Position numbers and translations under genes: made by a program. From Allokutzneria sp. A3M-2-11 16 (lineage in GTDB: Bacteria > Actinomycetota > Actinomycetes > Mycobacteriales > Pseudonocardiaceae), in NCBI RefSeq assembly GCF_024213555.1, contig NZ_JANAVO010000001.1, positions 1,674,001-1,738,000 on the forward strand: a DNA stretch of 64,000 nucleotides. The letters are read 5' to 3'. Below are positions 16,942-25,014 of this stretch, piece after piece. The number at the start of each line of letters is the position of its first letter. Position 1 is the first letter of the stretch. A model generated the notes under the pieces. It was given only the letters and a program-made list of their open reading frames with translations. It had not been told where the DNA came from and did not search any database.

Positions 16942-19426
16942 CGTGGTGCTCGACCTGGCCGCGCTCGACGGCGGCATGGGCGAGCTGGTCGGCGGCAAGG
17001 CCGCCAACCTGGGTGAGCTGATCAACGCGGGCATTCCGGTGCCACCGGGTTTCTGCGTCACCACGGACGCCTACCGGCGGATGGTCGAGGTCACCGGCCC
17101 CGTCTTCGCACAGGAGCCGGCCACAGCGCGCGAGATGCTGTGCGGCGCAACGATTCCAGCCGATCTGGCCGAGGAGATCAGCACCGCCTACCGTGCGCTC
17201 GGCGATGACGTGCCGGTGGCCGTGCGCTCGTCGGCGACCGCCGAGGACCTGCCGAACGCGAGCTTCGCCGGACAGCAGGACACCTACCTCAACGTGGTGG
17301 GCGTCGACGCCGTGCTGGACGCGGTGCGCAGGTGCTGGGCGTCGCTGTGGACCGACCGCGCGGTGAGTTACCGCGACACCAACGAAATCGACCAGAGCAC
17401 CGTGCACCTCGCGGTCGTCGTGCAGCGCATGATCGACGCCGACGTGGCGGGCGTGATGTTCACGGCGAACCCGGTGACGGGCACGCGGACGGAGTTCGTG
17501 ATCGACGCCAGCCCCGGACTCGGCGAGGCGGTGGTCTCCGGCTCGGTGAACCCGGACCACTTCGTGGTTGCGGCGGACGGCCGCGTGCTCGACCGCACGA
17601 TCGGCGACAAGCACATGGCGATCAGGTCGAAGGTGGGCGGCGGGACGGAGCACGTCGAACTGTCCACAGAGGACTACTGCTTGACCGATGACCAGCTGAA
17701 GCGCCTGGTGGATCTGGGAAAGCGCGCACAGGACCACTACGGAGCACCGCAGGACACCGAATGGGCCCTGGACTCCGAGGGCGAGCTGTGGCTCACCCAG
17801 TCCCGCCCGATCACCACGTTGTACCCGATCCCCGAGTCCACTAGGGACGGTCTGCGGGCGTACTTCTCCGCCAACGTGGCACAGGGCGTGTTCGGCCCGT
17901 TCACGCCCGCGGGGCTGGCGGGGATGCGGCTGGTCGCGGGAGCGGGAGCGAAGCGCTTCGGCGTCCCCATCGAGGATCCGCTGGACGGGCCGCCGGTGTT
18001 CACCCAGAGCGGCGGGCGGATCTACATCGACATCACCACCCCGCTGCGCAATCCGGTCGGCAGGGCGTTCATCCCCCGCCTGTTCGGCATGATGGAGAGC
18101 CGGTCGGCGGAGATCTTCCAGCAGCTCACCGAGGACCCGCGGTTCGCGCTCACCACCGGCAAGCGCGGCCCGACGCTGCGCAAACTCATCAAGGGCGTGG
18201 TGCGCATCGGCGCGCCGCCCAGGGCCCTGCACGCGCTACTGCGGCCGGATGCCGTGCGCGCCAACGCTTTCCGGTACGCCGAGGAGATCGACAAGCTCAC
18301 CAGGACGCTGCCCGGCCTCACCGCGGAGCAGCGGCTGGACTTCATCACGCAGATCTTCACCGACATCACGATCCCGCGGGTCGTGCGCGTCATGCCGGTC
18401 GTGCTCGGCACCTTCGCGCTGATCAGCGCGATGCCGAAGCTCATCGGCGACCCGGACTGCGTCGACGACGTGCGCGTGGTGCTGAAAGGCATGCCGCACA
18501 ACGTCACCACGGAGATGGACCTGGAGCTGTGGCGGATCGCCAAGCACGGCTCGGACGGTGACCTCGACCGCTTCCTGGCCAAGTACGGCCACCGCGCGGT
18601 CGCCGAGATCGACCTGGGTGTTCCGCGCTGGTCGGAGGATCCGGCGCACGTGCGCGGCGTGATCGCCAACTACCGCCGGGTCGACGATCCGGAGTGGGCG
18701 GCCGACAAGCAGTTCGAGAAGGGCGTCGCCGAGGCCGAGGCGATGGTCGAGGAACTGGCCGGGCGGGCAGGTTGGCGCGGCAGGCTGGTGCGCGCCGCGC
18801 TGCGCCGCGTCCGGGCCCTTGCCGGAGTCCGCGAGTTGCCGAAGTTCTGCATCGTCCTGGCGTTCTCCCGCGCGCGCGAACAGCTCAAGCTCGTCGGCGC
18901 GGAGTTGGCCGCGTCCGGCGTGATCGAGCGTGCGGACGACGTGTTCTTCCTCGACTTCCACGAAGCGCGGGAAGCCTTGCGGGGCAAGGACTTCACCGAA
19001 CTGGTCGCTGCCCGCAGGGCGGACTACGACCGCGAGCGGCGCAGGCGCCACGTGCCCAGGATGCTGCTCTCCGACGGCACCGAGCCGGAGGCGATCGGGG
19101 TGGCGGTGGACGGGGCGCTGCGCGGCACCGGTGCTTCCCCCGGCACGGTCACCGGAGTGGCCAGGGTGGTGCTCGATCCGGTCGGCGCCGAGCTGCACCC
19201 CGGGGAGATCCTGGTGGCGCCGTCGACCGATCCGGGCTGGACGCCGCTGTTCCTGACCGCGGGCGGGCTGGTGATGGAGATGGGCGGCCCCAACTCGCAC
19301 GGCGCGGTGGTGGCGCGGGAGTACGGCATCCCCGCGGTGGTCGGCGTCGCCCGTGCCACGCAGGAGATCGTCACCGGTCAGACCATCACGGTGCACGGCT
19401 CCAGCGGCTCGGTCGAGGTCGCTTGA
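16910..19426 (+). CDS. PEP-synthase-like phosphotransferase, possible rifampin phosphotransferase
   Basis: An 838-residue three-domain enzyme. The N-terminal ATP-grasp domain has GGKAANLGEL, VRSSATAEDLPNASFAGQQD, GVMFTANPVTG and LTQSRPIT (about residue 300). A central helical domain of about 400 residues follows. The C-terminal swivelling phosphohistidine domain has TDPGWTPLFLTAGGL and GGPNSHGAVVAREYGIPAVV (phospho-acceptor H797). Length, domain order and the C-terminus, including TVHGSSGSVEV, resemble rifampin phosphotransferases (about 865 residues), which use ATP to phosphorylate rifamycins; PEP synthase is the other possibility. ATG at 16910 has AGGAG eight bases upstream. No rifamycin-associated promoter element was seen. 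Drug specificity is inferred. Confidence 0.85.
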   Translation: MGKQRGKNRRDVVLDLAALDGGMGELVGGKAANLGELINAGIPVPPGFCVTTDAYRRMVEVTGPVFAQEPATAREMLCGATIPADLAEEISTAYRALGDDVPVAVRSSATAEDLPNASFAGQQDTYLNVVGVDAVLDAVRRCWASLWTDRAVSYRDTNEIDQSTVHLAVVVQRMIDADVAGVMFTANPVTGTRTEFVIDASPGLGEAVVSGSVNPDHFVVAADGRVLDRTIGDKHMAIRSKVGGGTEHVELSTEDYCLTDDQLKRLVDLGKRAQDHYGAPQDTEWALDSEGELWLTQSRPITTLYPIPESTRDGLRAYFSANVAQGVFGPFTPAGLAGMRLVAGAGAKRFGVPIEDPLDGPPVFTQSGGRIYIDITTPLRNPVGRAFIPRLFGMMESRSAEIFQQLTEDPRFALTTGKRGPTLRKLIKGVVRIGAPPRALHALLRPDAVRANAFRYAEEIDKLTRTLPGLTAEQRLDFITQIFTDITIPRVVRVMPVVLGTFALISAMPKLIGDPDCVDDVRVVLKGMPHNVTTEMDLELWRIAKHGSDGDLDRFLAKYGHRAVAEIDLGVPRWSEDPAHVRGVIANYRRVDDPEWAADKQFEKGVAEAEAMVEELAGRAGWRGRLVRAALRRVRALAGVRELPKFCIVLAFSRAREQLKLVGAELAASGVIERADDVFFLDFHEAREALRGKDFTELVAARRADYDRERRRRHVPRMLLSDGTEPEAIGVAVDGALRGTGASPGTVTGVARVVLDPVGAELHPGEILVAPSTDPGWTPLFLTAGGLVMEMGGPNSHGAVVAREYGIPAVVGVARATQEIVTGQTITVHGSSGSVEVA

Positions 19427-19461
19427 CGGCTACCGTCAAGTACTTTACGGTCGCCGTCAAG
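19422..19461. promoter_or_regulatory. Two tandem 19-base operators before the HTH gene
   Basis: CTTGACGG-CTA-CCGTCAAG (19422-19440) is a perfect inverted repeat that overlaps the stop codon of the preceding gene. CTTTACGG-TCG-CCGTCAAG (19443-19461) is a second copy with one mismatch, 21 bases downstream, and it runs into the GGAGG of the next gene. Spacing of two helical turns favours cooperative binding, most simply by the HTH protein encoded next. Confidence 0.75.
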
Positions 19462-19471
19462 GAGGCGCGTG

Positions 19472-19945
19472 ATGGCCCTTGAGGTGACCGAGGCGGCACT
19501 GACGGAGCAGCTGGTCCGGCTGGTGACCGGCCACCTGCTCGACCCGCTGGAGATCCTGCTCGGCACGGACTGGACGCTGACCAAGCTGGAACGCAGGACC
19601 AGGACGCAGGCGGCGGTCTGGGCGAAGGACCTGCTCGGTCCCAACGACCGGGTGGCCGCCCAGACCGCGATGCGGCTGGTCGCGACGCTGTACCCGAGCG
19701 ACGGCCCCTTCGACCCGCCCGCGGCTTGGTGGCAGGCCCCGCTCGGGCAGGTCGTCGCGCACCGCGTCGGTCACCCGACCACCGACGGCCTGTCCTACTC
19801 GACCGCCGGTGCGATGCTCGGTATCACCAAGCAGGCCGTGCACGACCTGGTCAACCGGGGCAAGCTGGTCCGGCACTCCGACGGCGGCGTGACCTCGGAG
19901 TCGGTCCGGCTGCGCCTGCACCAGCGAAACTCCCGCGAAGGCTAG
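19472..19945 (+). CDS. Helix-turn-helix protein, probably autoregulated
   Basis: A 157-residue protein of unrecognised family. The first 100 residues are mainly helical and include TQAAVWAKDLLG and FDPPAAWWQAPLGQVVAHRVG. Residues 107-145 (LSYSTAGAMLGITKQAVHDL, then VNRGKLVRH) form a helix-turn-helix like those of excisionase or antitoxin proteins. ATG at 19472 is six bases after GGAGG; GTG at 19469 is too close. Two operator copies overlap its leader. The following hydrolase gene starts 11 bases after its stop. It could be an antitoxin, but no toxin neighbour is evident; a local repressor is the simplest reading. Confidence 0.7.
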   Translation: MALEVTEAALTEQLVRLVTGHLLDPLEILLGTDWTLTKLERRTRTQAAVWAKDLLGPNDRVAAQTAMRLVATLYPSDGPFDPPAAWWQAPLGQVVAHRVGHPTTDGLSYSTAGAMLGITKQAVHDLVNRGKLVRHSDGGVTSESVRLRLHQRNSREG

Positions 19946-19956
19946 GAGTGTCCACA

Positions 19957-20700
19957 GTGGACTTAGTGGATGTCGTTGTGCCAGGCCCGGTTCCGATCGC
20001 GGCGCGGGACTTCGGCGGCGGCGGGAGCCCGGTGGTGCTGTTGCACGGTCTCGGTGGGAGCAAGGAGAACTGGTCCGCCTTCGCCCCGATGATCGCCACT
20101 CGGCACCGCGTGGTCGCACCGGACCTCCGCGGCCACGGCGACTCCGGCGACGCGCCCTGGGACTGGGAGGGCGTGATCGGCGACATCACGCGAGTCGTGT
20201 CGCACTTCGCGCTCAAGACGCCTGCGGTGGTGGGCACGTCCCTCGGTGGCGGGTTGGCCGTGCTGTGGGGCGAGTCCCACCCGCGCTGTCCCGGCGTGGT
20301 CAACATCGACGGCGGGCACCGCCACATCGGCGATCCCTCGCAGTACTCCGACACCACGGGCCTCGACGAACTGAACGCGCTCTTCGACGCGCAGGCACAA
20401 CAGGTCGAACGCCCCGGCCCGGAAATCCTGGGACCTCTGCGCCACGGCTTGACCGGCGTGGACCTGTTGTCCCGCTACGAGGAGCTGCGCTGCCCGTGCC
20501 TGGTCTTCTCCGCCACGCGCGGCATGCCCGGCATGGACGCCTTCGAGGCTATGGGGGTCGTCTACCGCGACGGCCTCAACCGCGAGCTCGCCAAGGTGGC
20601 GAACCCCCGCGTCGAGGTCGTCGAGTTCCCCGGCAGCCACGCGATGCTCTTCGAGAACCCCTCGGAGATCGCCGCGCGCGTGCTGGCCTTCTTGGGCTAG
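19957..20700 (+). CDS. Alpha/beta-hydrolase
   Basis: A 247-residue alpha/beta-hydrolase. The oxyanion motif is LLHGLGGSKENW (28-39), the nucleophile elbow GTSLGG has S95, and the catalytic histidine lies in GSHAM (H228) near the end; DLRGHGDSG marks the third strand. No signal peptide is seen, so it is cytoplasmic. Several GTG codons are possible; 19957 was chosen because AGGAG lies eight bases upstream (19948 overlaps the ribosome site). It is in one operon with the HTH gene 11 bases before it, so it is probably controlled by the tandem operators. The substrate (ester, lactone or epoxide) cannot be told. Confidence 0.85.
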   Translation: MDLVDVVVPGPVPIAARDFGGGGSPVVLLHGLGGSKENWSAFAPMIATRHRVVAPDLRGHGDSGDAPWDWEGVIGDITRVVSHFALKTPAVVGTSLGGGLAVLWGESHPRCPGVVNIDGGHRHIGDPSQYSDTTGLDELNALFDAQAQQVERPGPEILGPLRHGLTGVDLLSRYEELRCPCLVFSATRGMPGMDAFEAMGVVYRDGLNRELAKVANPRVEVVEFPGSHAMLFENPSEIAARVLAFLG

Positions 20701-20704
20701 ATCT

Positions 20705-20732
20705 TCCTGGCTTAGGGTCCTCCTGGCTTAGG
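20705..20732. repeat. 12-base direct repeat between convergent genes
   Basis: TCCTGGCTTAGG occurs at 20705-20716 and again at 20721-20732, period 16. The second copy contains the stop codon of the DivIVA-like gene (minus strand). There is no stem, so it is not a terminator. It is probably a small slippage duplication. Confidence 0.6.
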
Positions 20733-20988
20733 TCTCTGCCCGCACGGCCAGTTCCTCCTCGATGAGGTCGAGGTAGTCGTCGACCTCCTCCTCGTCGAAG
20801 CCGCCGACGCCGAGCGACGTGCTGAACGCGACGTTGTGCACCTGTGTCGCCGTCACGTTGCCCCGGCCGTCCAGGGTGTTCGCCACCTCGGCGAGAAACC
20901 CGATGACCTCGACCTCGCTGTAGCCGCGCCGCCCGAGCCGCGCCTTCGAGAAGCGCTTGTCCCGCACGTCGTCCGCGGTGAGCCCCAT
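20728..20988 (-). CDS. Short DivIVA-domain protein
   Basis: An 86-residue protein that carries two copies of the DivIVA N-terminal motif: LTADDVRDKRFSKARLGRRG followed by YSEVEVIGFLAEV, and VHNVAFSTSLGVGGFDEEEVDDYLDLIEEEL. Wag31/DivIVA proteins place cell-wall growth at curved membrane poles, but they carry a long coiled coil that is missing here. Short double-motif proteins of this type are common in actinomycetes and may act as adaptors of polar growth or be unrelated to it. GGGAGG lies before the ATG, and a 12-base palindrome is just upstream. Confidence 0.75.
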   Translation of the reverse strand: MGLTADDVRDKRFSKARLGRRGYSEVEVIGFLAEVANTLDGRGNVTATQVHNVAFSTSLGVGGFDEEEVDDYLDLIEEELAVRAET

Positions 20989-21002
20989 CCCAGTCCTCCC
21001 AA

Positions 21003-21014
21003 CGGGTTAACCCG
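21003..21014. promoter_or_regulatory. 12-base palindrome upstream of the DivIVA-like gene
   Basis: CGGGTTAACCCG is a perfect palindrome ending 15 bases before the start codon, immediately ahead of the GGGAGG ribosome site. It is a possible operator; position is the only support. Confidence 0.35.
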
Positions 21015-21107
21015 CGGAAAGTATTGGCCCCCTCCCCCACTCCGGCCACTCGAAGCTCAGCGTTGTGCGCCCCACGCCCGGACGACCCGGCTGAATACGT
21101 CTTCCGA

Positions 21108-21332
21108 TCACGTCAACGGAACGACCGGAATGCCCTCGACGAACGCGGCGTGGTTCGTGCACTGGGGCAGCACACCACTCCGCACGAGGAGCACGAGCCG
21201 ACCGTCCGAGTAGTTGCCCTCATAGACGTCGACGCACGGAGCGCCCTTGATCCATCGAAAGGTGTGCCCGAATTCGTACCGCCACAGCACAGGGCTGGAG
21301 GCACGACGAAGACACGGCTTCGCGCAGCTCAC
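21108..21332 (-). CDS. Small protein, unknown, coupled to a tiny upstream ORF
   Basis: The 74-residue product has four cysteines (VSCAKPC near the start, APCVDV in the middle and LPQCTN near the end) and an aromatic-rich core (VLWRYEFGHTFRWIKG). I chose GTG at 21332 rather than ATG at 21362 because that GTG overlaps the stop of a 24-codon ORF in the form ATGTGA, which implies re-initiation. Base composition is less G+C-rich than in neighbouring genes. The cysteines could bind zinc. I do not recognise a family, and this might not be a real gene. Confidence 0.4.
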   Translation of the reverse strand: MSCAKPCLRRASSPVLWRYEFGHTFRWIKGAPCVDVYEGNYSDGRLVLLVRSGVLPQCTNHAAFVEGIPVVPLT

Positions 21333-21403
21333 ATTCGCTTCCCACAGTGAATACAGAGCCAAATTCCATCAGAATCGGCACGAAAAATTTGTTCGCACGT
21401 CAT
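21329..21403 (-). CDS. Tiny 24-residue CxxC peptide
   Basis: ATG at 21403 is preceded by GCGGGGATAAC, a usable ribosome site. The peptide runs MTCEQIFRADSDG, then IWLCIHCGKRM, and stops at 21329. Its CIHCGKR end resembles half of a zinc ribbon. It overlaps the start of the next ORF (21108-21332), with which it may be translationally coupled; read together the two could be an originally single zinc-ribbon protein split by a frameshift. The region is relatively A+T-rich. Evidence rests on start, ribosome site and overlap only. Confidence 0.35.
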   Translation of the reverse strand: MTCEQIFRADSDGIWLCIHCGKRM

Positions 21404-21635
21404 GTTATCCCCGCTTAGCCCGACAAGCCCCTGTTCAGGACGGCTGATCTGCGGGCGGTAGCGACGCGACCGCCTACCGCAAGAACAGCGTCTGTGTGCC
21501 TCTCCGGTAACTGCCTGAACGCAACTGGTCGAACCGCATGAACGCACTTGTCTCACTTGGGTCCTACTTCGGACGAGCGACTTCACAAGAGACCCGTTCA
21601 ACGCGACCATCGAACGCATGGGCGGGGAGAGCCGT

Positions 21636-23015
21636 GTGAACACAGCGCTGCGGCGCTTGTTGACCGAAGCCGGGCTCAGCAGTTCGGCTCTGGCGCGGGC
21701 CATCGTGAAAGCCGGTGCGGAGCAAGGAATTCATCTCGGCACGAGCACCACATCCGTCACAAGGATGCTCGACGGGTGCCACCCGCGAGCACCGGTTCCC
21801 AGGCTGGTCGCACATGTGCTTTCCCGGCGCTTGGGCTACCCCATCCGCGTCACAGACTGCGGCTGGCCGGACCTGTCCGACGAGGGTGCCGACACGTTCG
21901 ACGGTTTCCGCTACTCCAGGTCGATCGATGGCACGATCGACACCGTGGCGGAGCTATCAGGGCGGGATATCAACCGACGGAACTTCCTCTTGGGCTCCGG
22001 ATTCGCGGCCGCGGCGTTCTCCGAACCCGCCTTGCTGGCCATCTCTCTGCCAACGGACTCCGAACGAGCAGCAGGCAGCGGCGCACGGATCGGAGCGTCG
22101 GATGTCAGCGCGTTGCAGGAGACCGTTCGGCACTTCGAGCGCCAGGGACGTCGCTACGGCGGTGGAGCCACGCGCGAACAGGTCGTTCACCTGCTTCATC
22201 ACAACGCGACGCGTGTGCTGCACGGGCGGTACTCCGACGAAGTCGCTCCGACGCTGTATTCCGCGGTGGCGCAAGCAACCTGGCTCGCCGGGCTCACGTC
22301 GGTCGACGCCGGGCGGCATGCGTTGGGACAGCGGTACTACTCGCAGGCGCTCAACTTGGCGATGCACGCGGATGATCGACCATACGCGGCGAACGTTCTG
22401 GCTGAGATGAGCCGAATGACGATAGACGTCGCCCAGGCCACCACGGATACCGACGAAGCCAAGCGGAGCGGTCAGCACGCGGCGGCACTCGCCAGATCAG
22501 CGTTGCAGGTGGCGGACAACCGGGCCACGCCAGCGGTCACGGCCTACCTGCACTCGATCGAGGCGCGGTGTTTCGCGTTCCTCGGTGACGCCGGAGCGAC
22601 GATCACCGCGACCGAGAACGCGCGGCGGGCGTTTGACCGGAAGGGAACCGCGGAACCTGAGTGGCTCGGCTTCTACGGCGAACCCGATTTGCTTGCCGAC
22701 GTGGGGCAATGCCTTCGCGACGCCGGGCGACCTCGGCAGGGGACCGCGATGCTGGAACAGGCGCTGCGCGCGTTGCCATCGGACCGGGTCACGGCAAAGG
22801 CGAAGACCCGGATCCACCTCGCCGCCGCGTACCTGGAACTCGAAGAGTACGAACACGCCGAGACAGTCACCACGGAGGCGTTGAACGCCTTGGGAACGCT
22901 GACGTCCGCGCGCGCCACGGAGCGGGTGAAAGGGCTGCACGTTCGCGTTCGACTGCGCGGAAAGAGAAAGTCCACTTTGGACGACAAGCTGCGGGAGTGG
23001 CAGCGGTCGTCATGA
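21636..23015 (+). CDS. NsdA-like regulator: HTH plus TPR-like repeats
   Basis: A 459-residue cytosolic regulator. The N-terminus (1-80) has a helix-turn-helix, SSSALARAIVKAG then TSTTSVTRML. Residues 165-440 are helical repeats of the TPR kind (YSAVAQATWLAGLTSVDAGR, AYLHSIEARCFAFLGDAGAT, TRIHLAAAYLELEEYEHAET). Between them lies a Tat-like NRRNFLLGSGFAAAAF (about 109-124), which is internal and so unlikely to be an export signal. This architecture is like NsdA-type regulators, which affect sporulation and antibiotic production in Streptomyces. GTG at 21636 follows GGGGAG by seven bases; the ATG at 21618 lacks a site. Its targets are unknown. Confidence 0.75.
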   Translation: MNTALRRLLTEAGLSSSALARAIVKAGAEQGIHLGTSTTSVTRMLDGCHPRAPVPRLVAHVLSRRLGYPIRVTDCGWPDLSDEGADTFDGFRYSRSIDGTIDTVAELSGRDINRRNFLLGSGFAAAAFSEPALLAISLPTDSERAAGSGARIGASDVSALQETVRHFERQGRRYGGGATREQVVHLLHHNATRVLHGRYSDEVAPTLYSAVAQATWLAGLTSVDAGRHALGQRYYSQALNLAMHADDRPYAANVLAEMSRMTIDVAQATTDTDEAKRSGQHAAALARSALQVADNRATPAVTAYLHSIEARCFAFLGDAGATITATENARRAFDRKGTAEPEWLGFYGEPDLLADVGQCLRDAGRPRQGTAMLEQALRALPSDRVTAKAKTRIHLAAAYLELEEYEHAETVTTEALNALGTLTSARATERVKGLHVRVRLRGKRKSTLDDKLREWQRSS

Positions 23016-23051
23016 TGTGGTGGGGCGACGGTGCCGCCCCACCACGTTCGA

Positions 23052-23423
23052 TCAGTGCCAGCCGGTGCAGTGGTAGCGCCCGTTGACGTTGGAGCACGCG
23101 CGCCAGCTGTAGTCCTGGCGGTTGAGCCTCCCGGACCAGCCCTGCCCGGTCGCCAACGGGCCTTCCCAGGTCCTGCCGCCGTCCCGGGACCTGTCGATGT
23201 GGGTGTAGTAGTGCCCGTTGTCCCAGCCCGCCATCTCCCGCGTGTCACCGTAGAACAGGATCGAGATCTTGTGGCCGCCGCTGATGGTGTGCCTGCACAT
23301 CCAGCCACCCGGGCCGTTGCCCTCGCACGCGTCGGCGGCCTGCGCGGCGGGTGCGGTGAGCACCATCCCGCCCGCGGCGGCCAGGGTGACGAGAGCGGCC
23401 GAAAGCTTCTTCTTGATCTGCAT
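23052..23423 (-). CDS. Small secreted cysteine-containing protein
   Basis: A 123-residue exported protein. MQIKKKLSAALVTLAAAGGM is a signal peptide ending at AAQAADA. The mature chain has four cysteines (DACEG, MCRH, RACSN, HCTGWH) and is rich in Gly, Trp and Tyr (WDNGHYYTHIDRSRDGGRTW). ATG at 23423 follows GGGGAAACC. A compact disulfide-linked beta domain is likely; similar small secreted proteins in actinomycetes have no assigned function. The neighbours (a regulator and PH-domain proteins) give no clue. Confidence 0.75.
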   Translation of the reverse strand: MQIKKKLSAALVTLAAAGGMVLTAPAAQAADACEGNGPGGWMCRHTISGGHKISILFYGDTREMAGWDNGHYYTHIDRSRDGGRTWEGPLATGQGWSGRLNRQDYSWRACSNVNGRYHCTGWH

Positions 23424-23529
23424 TGGTTTCCCCGAGCTGTGAGTGTCCTTTGTGGAGATAGACGGACAAGGTAGGAGCCCGGTTCCACCGCTTGCTAAAC
23501 GCTCGCTAAACGGCACTGGCCCCGCAGAT

Positions 23530-25014
23530 CTATCCGAGAACTTCTCGCGATGGACGGGCGAGGAACTCGGTGAGGAAGTTCGGCGTCACGGCTTCGGCGA
23601 AGTCCACCGCGTCGGACTCTGCGAGGTCCCGGATGCGGTAGCCCTGCTCGCCCGCGGCGACGGCCGCGGTCGCGGTGACCAGGCCCGCGCGACGGGAGAA
23701 CGGGTTGCTGCTGAAGGACCACGAGAGAACCCCTTCCCGCTCGAGCAGAACGGTGTCCCGGCTGAACACGCCGGACCGGATCACGAGGTGCGAACCGGAA
23801 ATCCCGTGCCCCAGGTTGCGATAGGCGTCCCGCCCCATCCACACAGCGACAGGCGCGGTCACCAGGAAGAAGATCCACGCCACGTGCAGAAGCACCGTGG
23901 TCAGCAGGAAACCCAACAGCAGCAACACAAAAGTGATCGGCAGCGTCACGAAGACGAAGCCGCGCACGACGCGACGACGCTGGGCGACTTCGGGGTGCTT
24001 GCGCAGCGAGGGATCGGTGCCTTGAGGCAGCCCCAGCACTTCGAGCGCGACCCGGGCAGCTTCCGCTCGCGGCGACGGGGGCAGCACGGAACTGCGTCGG
24101 CGGGTCTCCTCCTGGTTGCCGAGTCCTCCTGCGACCGCGTCCACCAGAGCGCCGCCGCCCGCACGCAGCAGAAGCGGTTCGCGGAGCCGGGAACCGCGCA
24201 ATCTGCGGCGCTCGATGGACACGGCACGCGTGGTGAGCAGCCCGCGCCGGACCTGCAGTGTCTCCGCGTCCGTCCACTCCAGACGGTAGGACCACCAGGT
24301 CTCCACGTAGACGGCGATCGCGCCGATCATCCCGAGCAACGTGAGTCCCAGCGCCAGCAACGGAATCGTGAGCCACAGGGCGCTGTGCCCGAACGCGGCG
24401 AACGCGTCCTGGACGATCCCGATTTCCCACCACTTGATGTCCAGGCCGTTCAGCGCCCGCGTGGCCGCACCGGCCACGATGAGCACGCCGCCGAAGACCC
24501 AGAAGGTCAATGGCGCGTAGCGGAGCCACTTCCAGTGCATCGTCGCGATGACCGGATCGTCGGCGTGCGTGCGGTCGGCACGCGCCAGGAGTTCCTCGCG
24601 GAGCCGGTGCGCGGTCGCTCGGGGCAGCGCGTCGAGCACGAGTTCCTTCCCGCCATCCGATGCCGCGGTGCCCGCACGAAGGACCACCAGGCCGAGGACG
24701 CGGTGCACCGGGCTCGCGGTGAGGTCGACGTTGCGGACGCGCTCCAAGACGATCGAGCGGCGACGACGGTGCAGCACGCCGGTGTTCAGCTCGAACGTGG
24801 ACGCCGAGATCCGGTACCGCGTTGTGGTCAGCCGGAGCACGCCGTAGATGGTGATCACCAAGAACGCCAACGTGATCCCAGCCAGGGTCAGCCAGCCGCG
24901 AACGCCGACGGCACCACCGGTCGCGAGCAGCGTCAGCACGAACGAGGCCAACGGCGCGACGAGCCACGCGCAGTGCACCGCGATGGTGCGGCGGTCCAGT
25001 CGCTGCCAGGTCAC
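23530..25014 (-). CDS. Bacterial PH-domain membrane protein, YdbT type
   Basis: A 494-residue membrane protein with three bacterial PH (bPH_2, YdbT-like) domains, each after a pair of hydrophobic helices. The first has TTRYRISASTFELNTGVLHR, then RRRSIVLERVRNVDLT; the second YRLEWTDAETLQVRRGLL and RAVSIERRRLRGSRL; the third SGSHLVIRSGVFSRDTVLLE. GTG at 25014 overlaps the stop of the short PH gene (GTGA), so the two are translated together. This pair corresponds to YdbS-YdbT, membrane proteins of uncertain role that in Bacillus affect resistance to other bacteria's products. It is possibly under the divergent TetR gene. Confidence 0.88.
   Translation of the reverse strand: MTWQRLDRRTIAVHCAWLVAPLASFVLTLLATGGAVGVRGWLTLAGITLAFLVITIYGVLRLTTTRYRISASTFELNTGVLHRRRRSIVLERVRNVDLTASPVHRVLGLVVLRAGTAASDGGKELVLDALPRATAHRLREELLARADRTHADDPVIATMHWKWLRYAPLTFWVFGGVLIVAGAATRALNGLDIKWWEIGIVQDAFAAFGHSALWLTIPLLALGLTLLGMIGAIAVYVETWWSYRLEWTDAETLQVRRGLLTTRAVSIERRRLRGSRLREPLLLRAGGGALVDAVAGGLGNQEETRRRSSVLPPSPRAEAARVALEVLGLPQGTDPSLRKHPEVAQRRRVVRGFVFVTLPITFVLLLLGFLLTTVLLHVAWIFFLVTAPVAVWMGRDAYRNLGHGISGSHLVIRSGVFSRDTVLLEREGVLSWSFSSNPFSRRAGLVTATAAVAAGEQGYRIRDLAESDAVDFAEAVTPNFLTEFLARPSREVLG

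Noticed and set aside
19472-20700. HTH protein and alpha/beta-hydrolase as a toxin-antitoxin pair
   Set aside because: The hydrolase has an intact catalytic triad of metabolic type and no toxin signature; gene order and size do not fit known systems.
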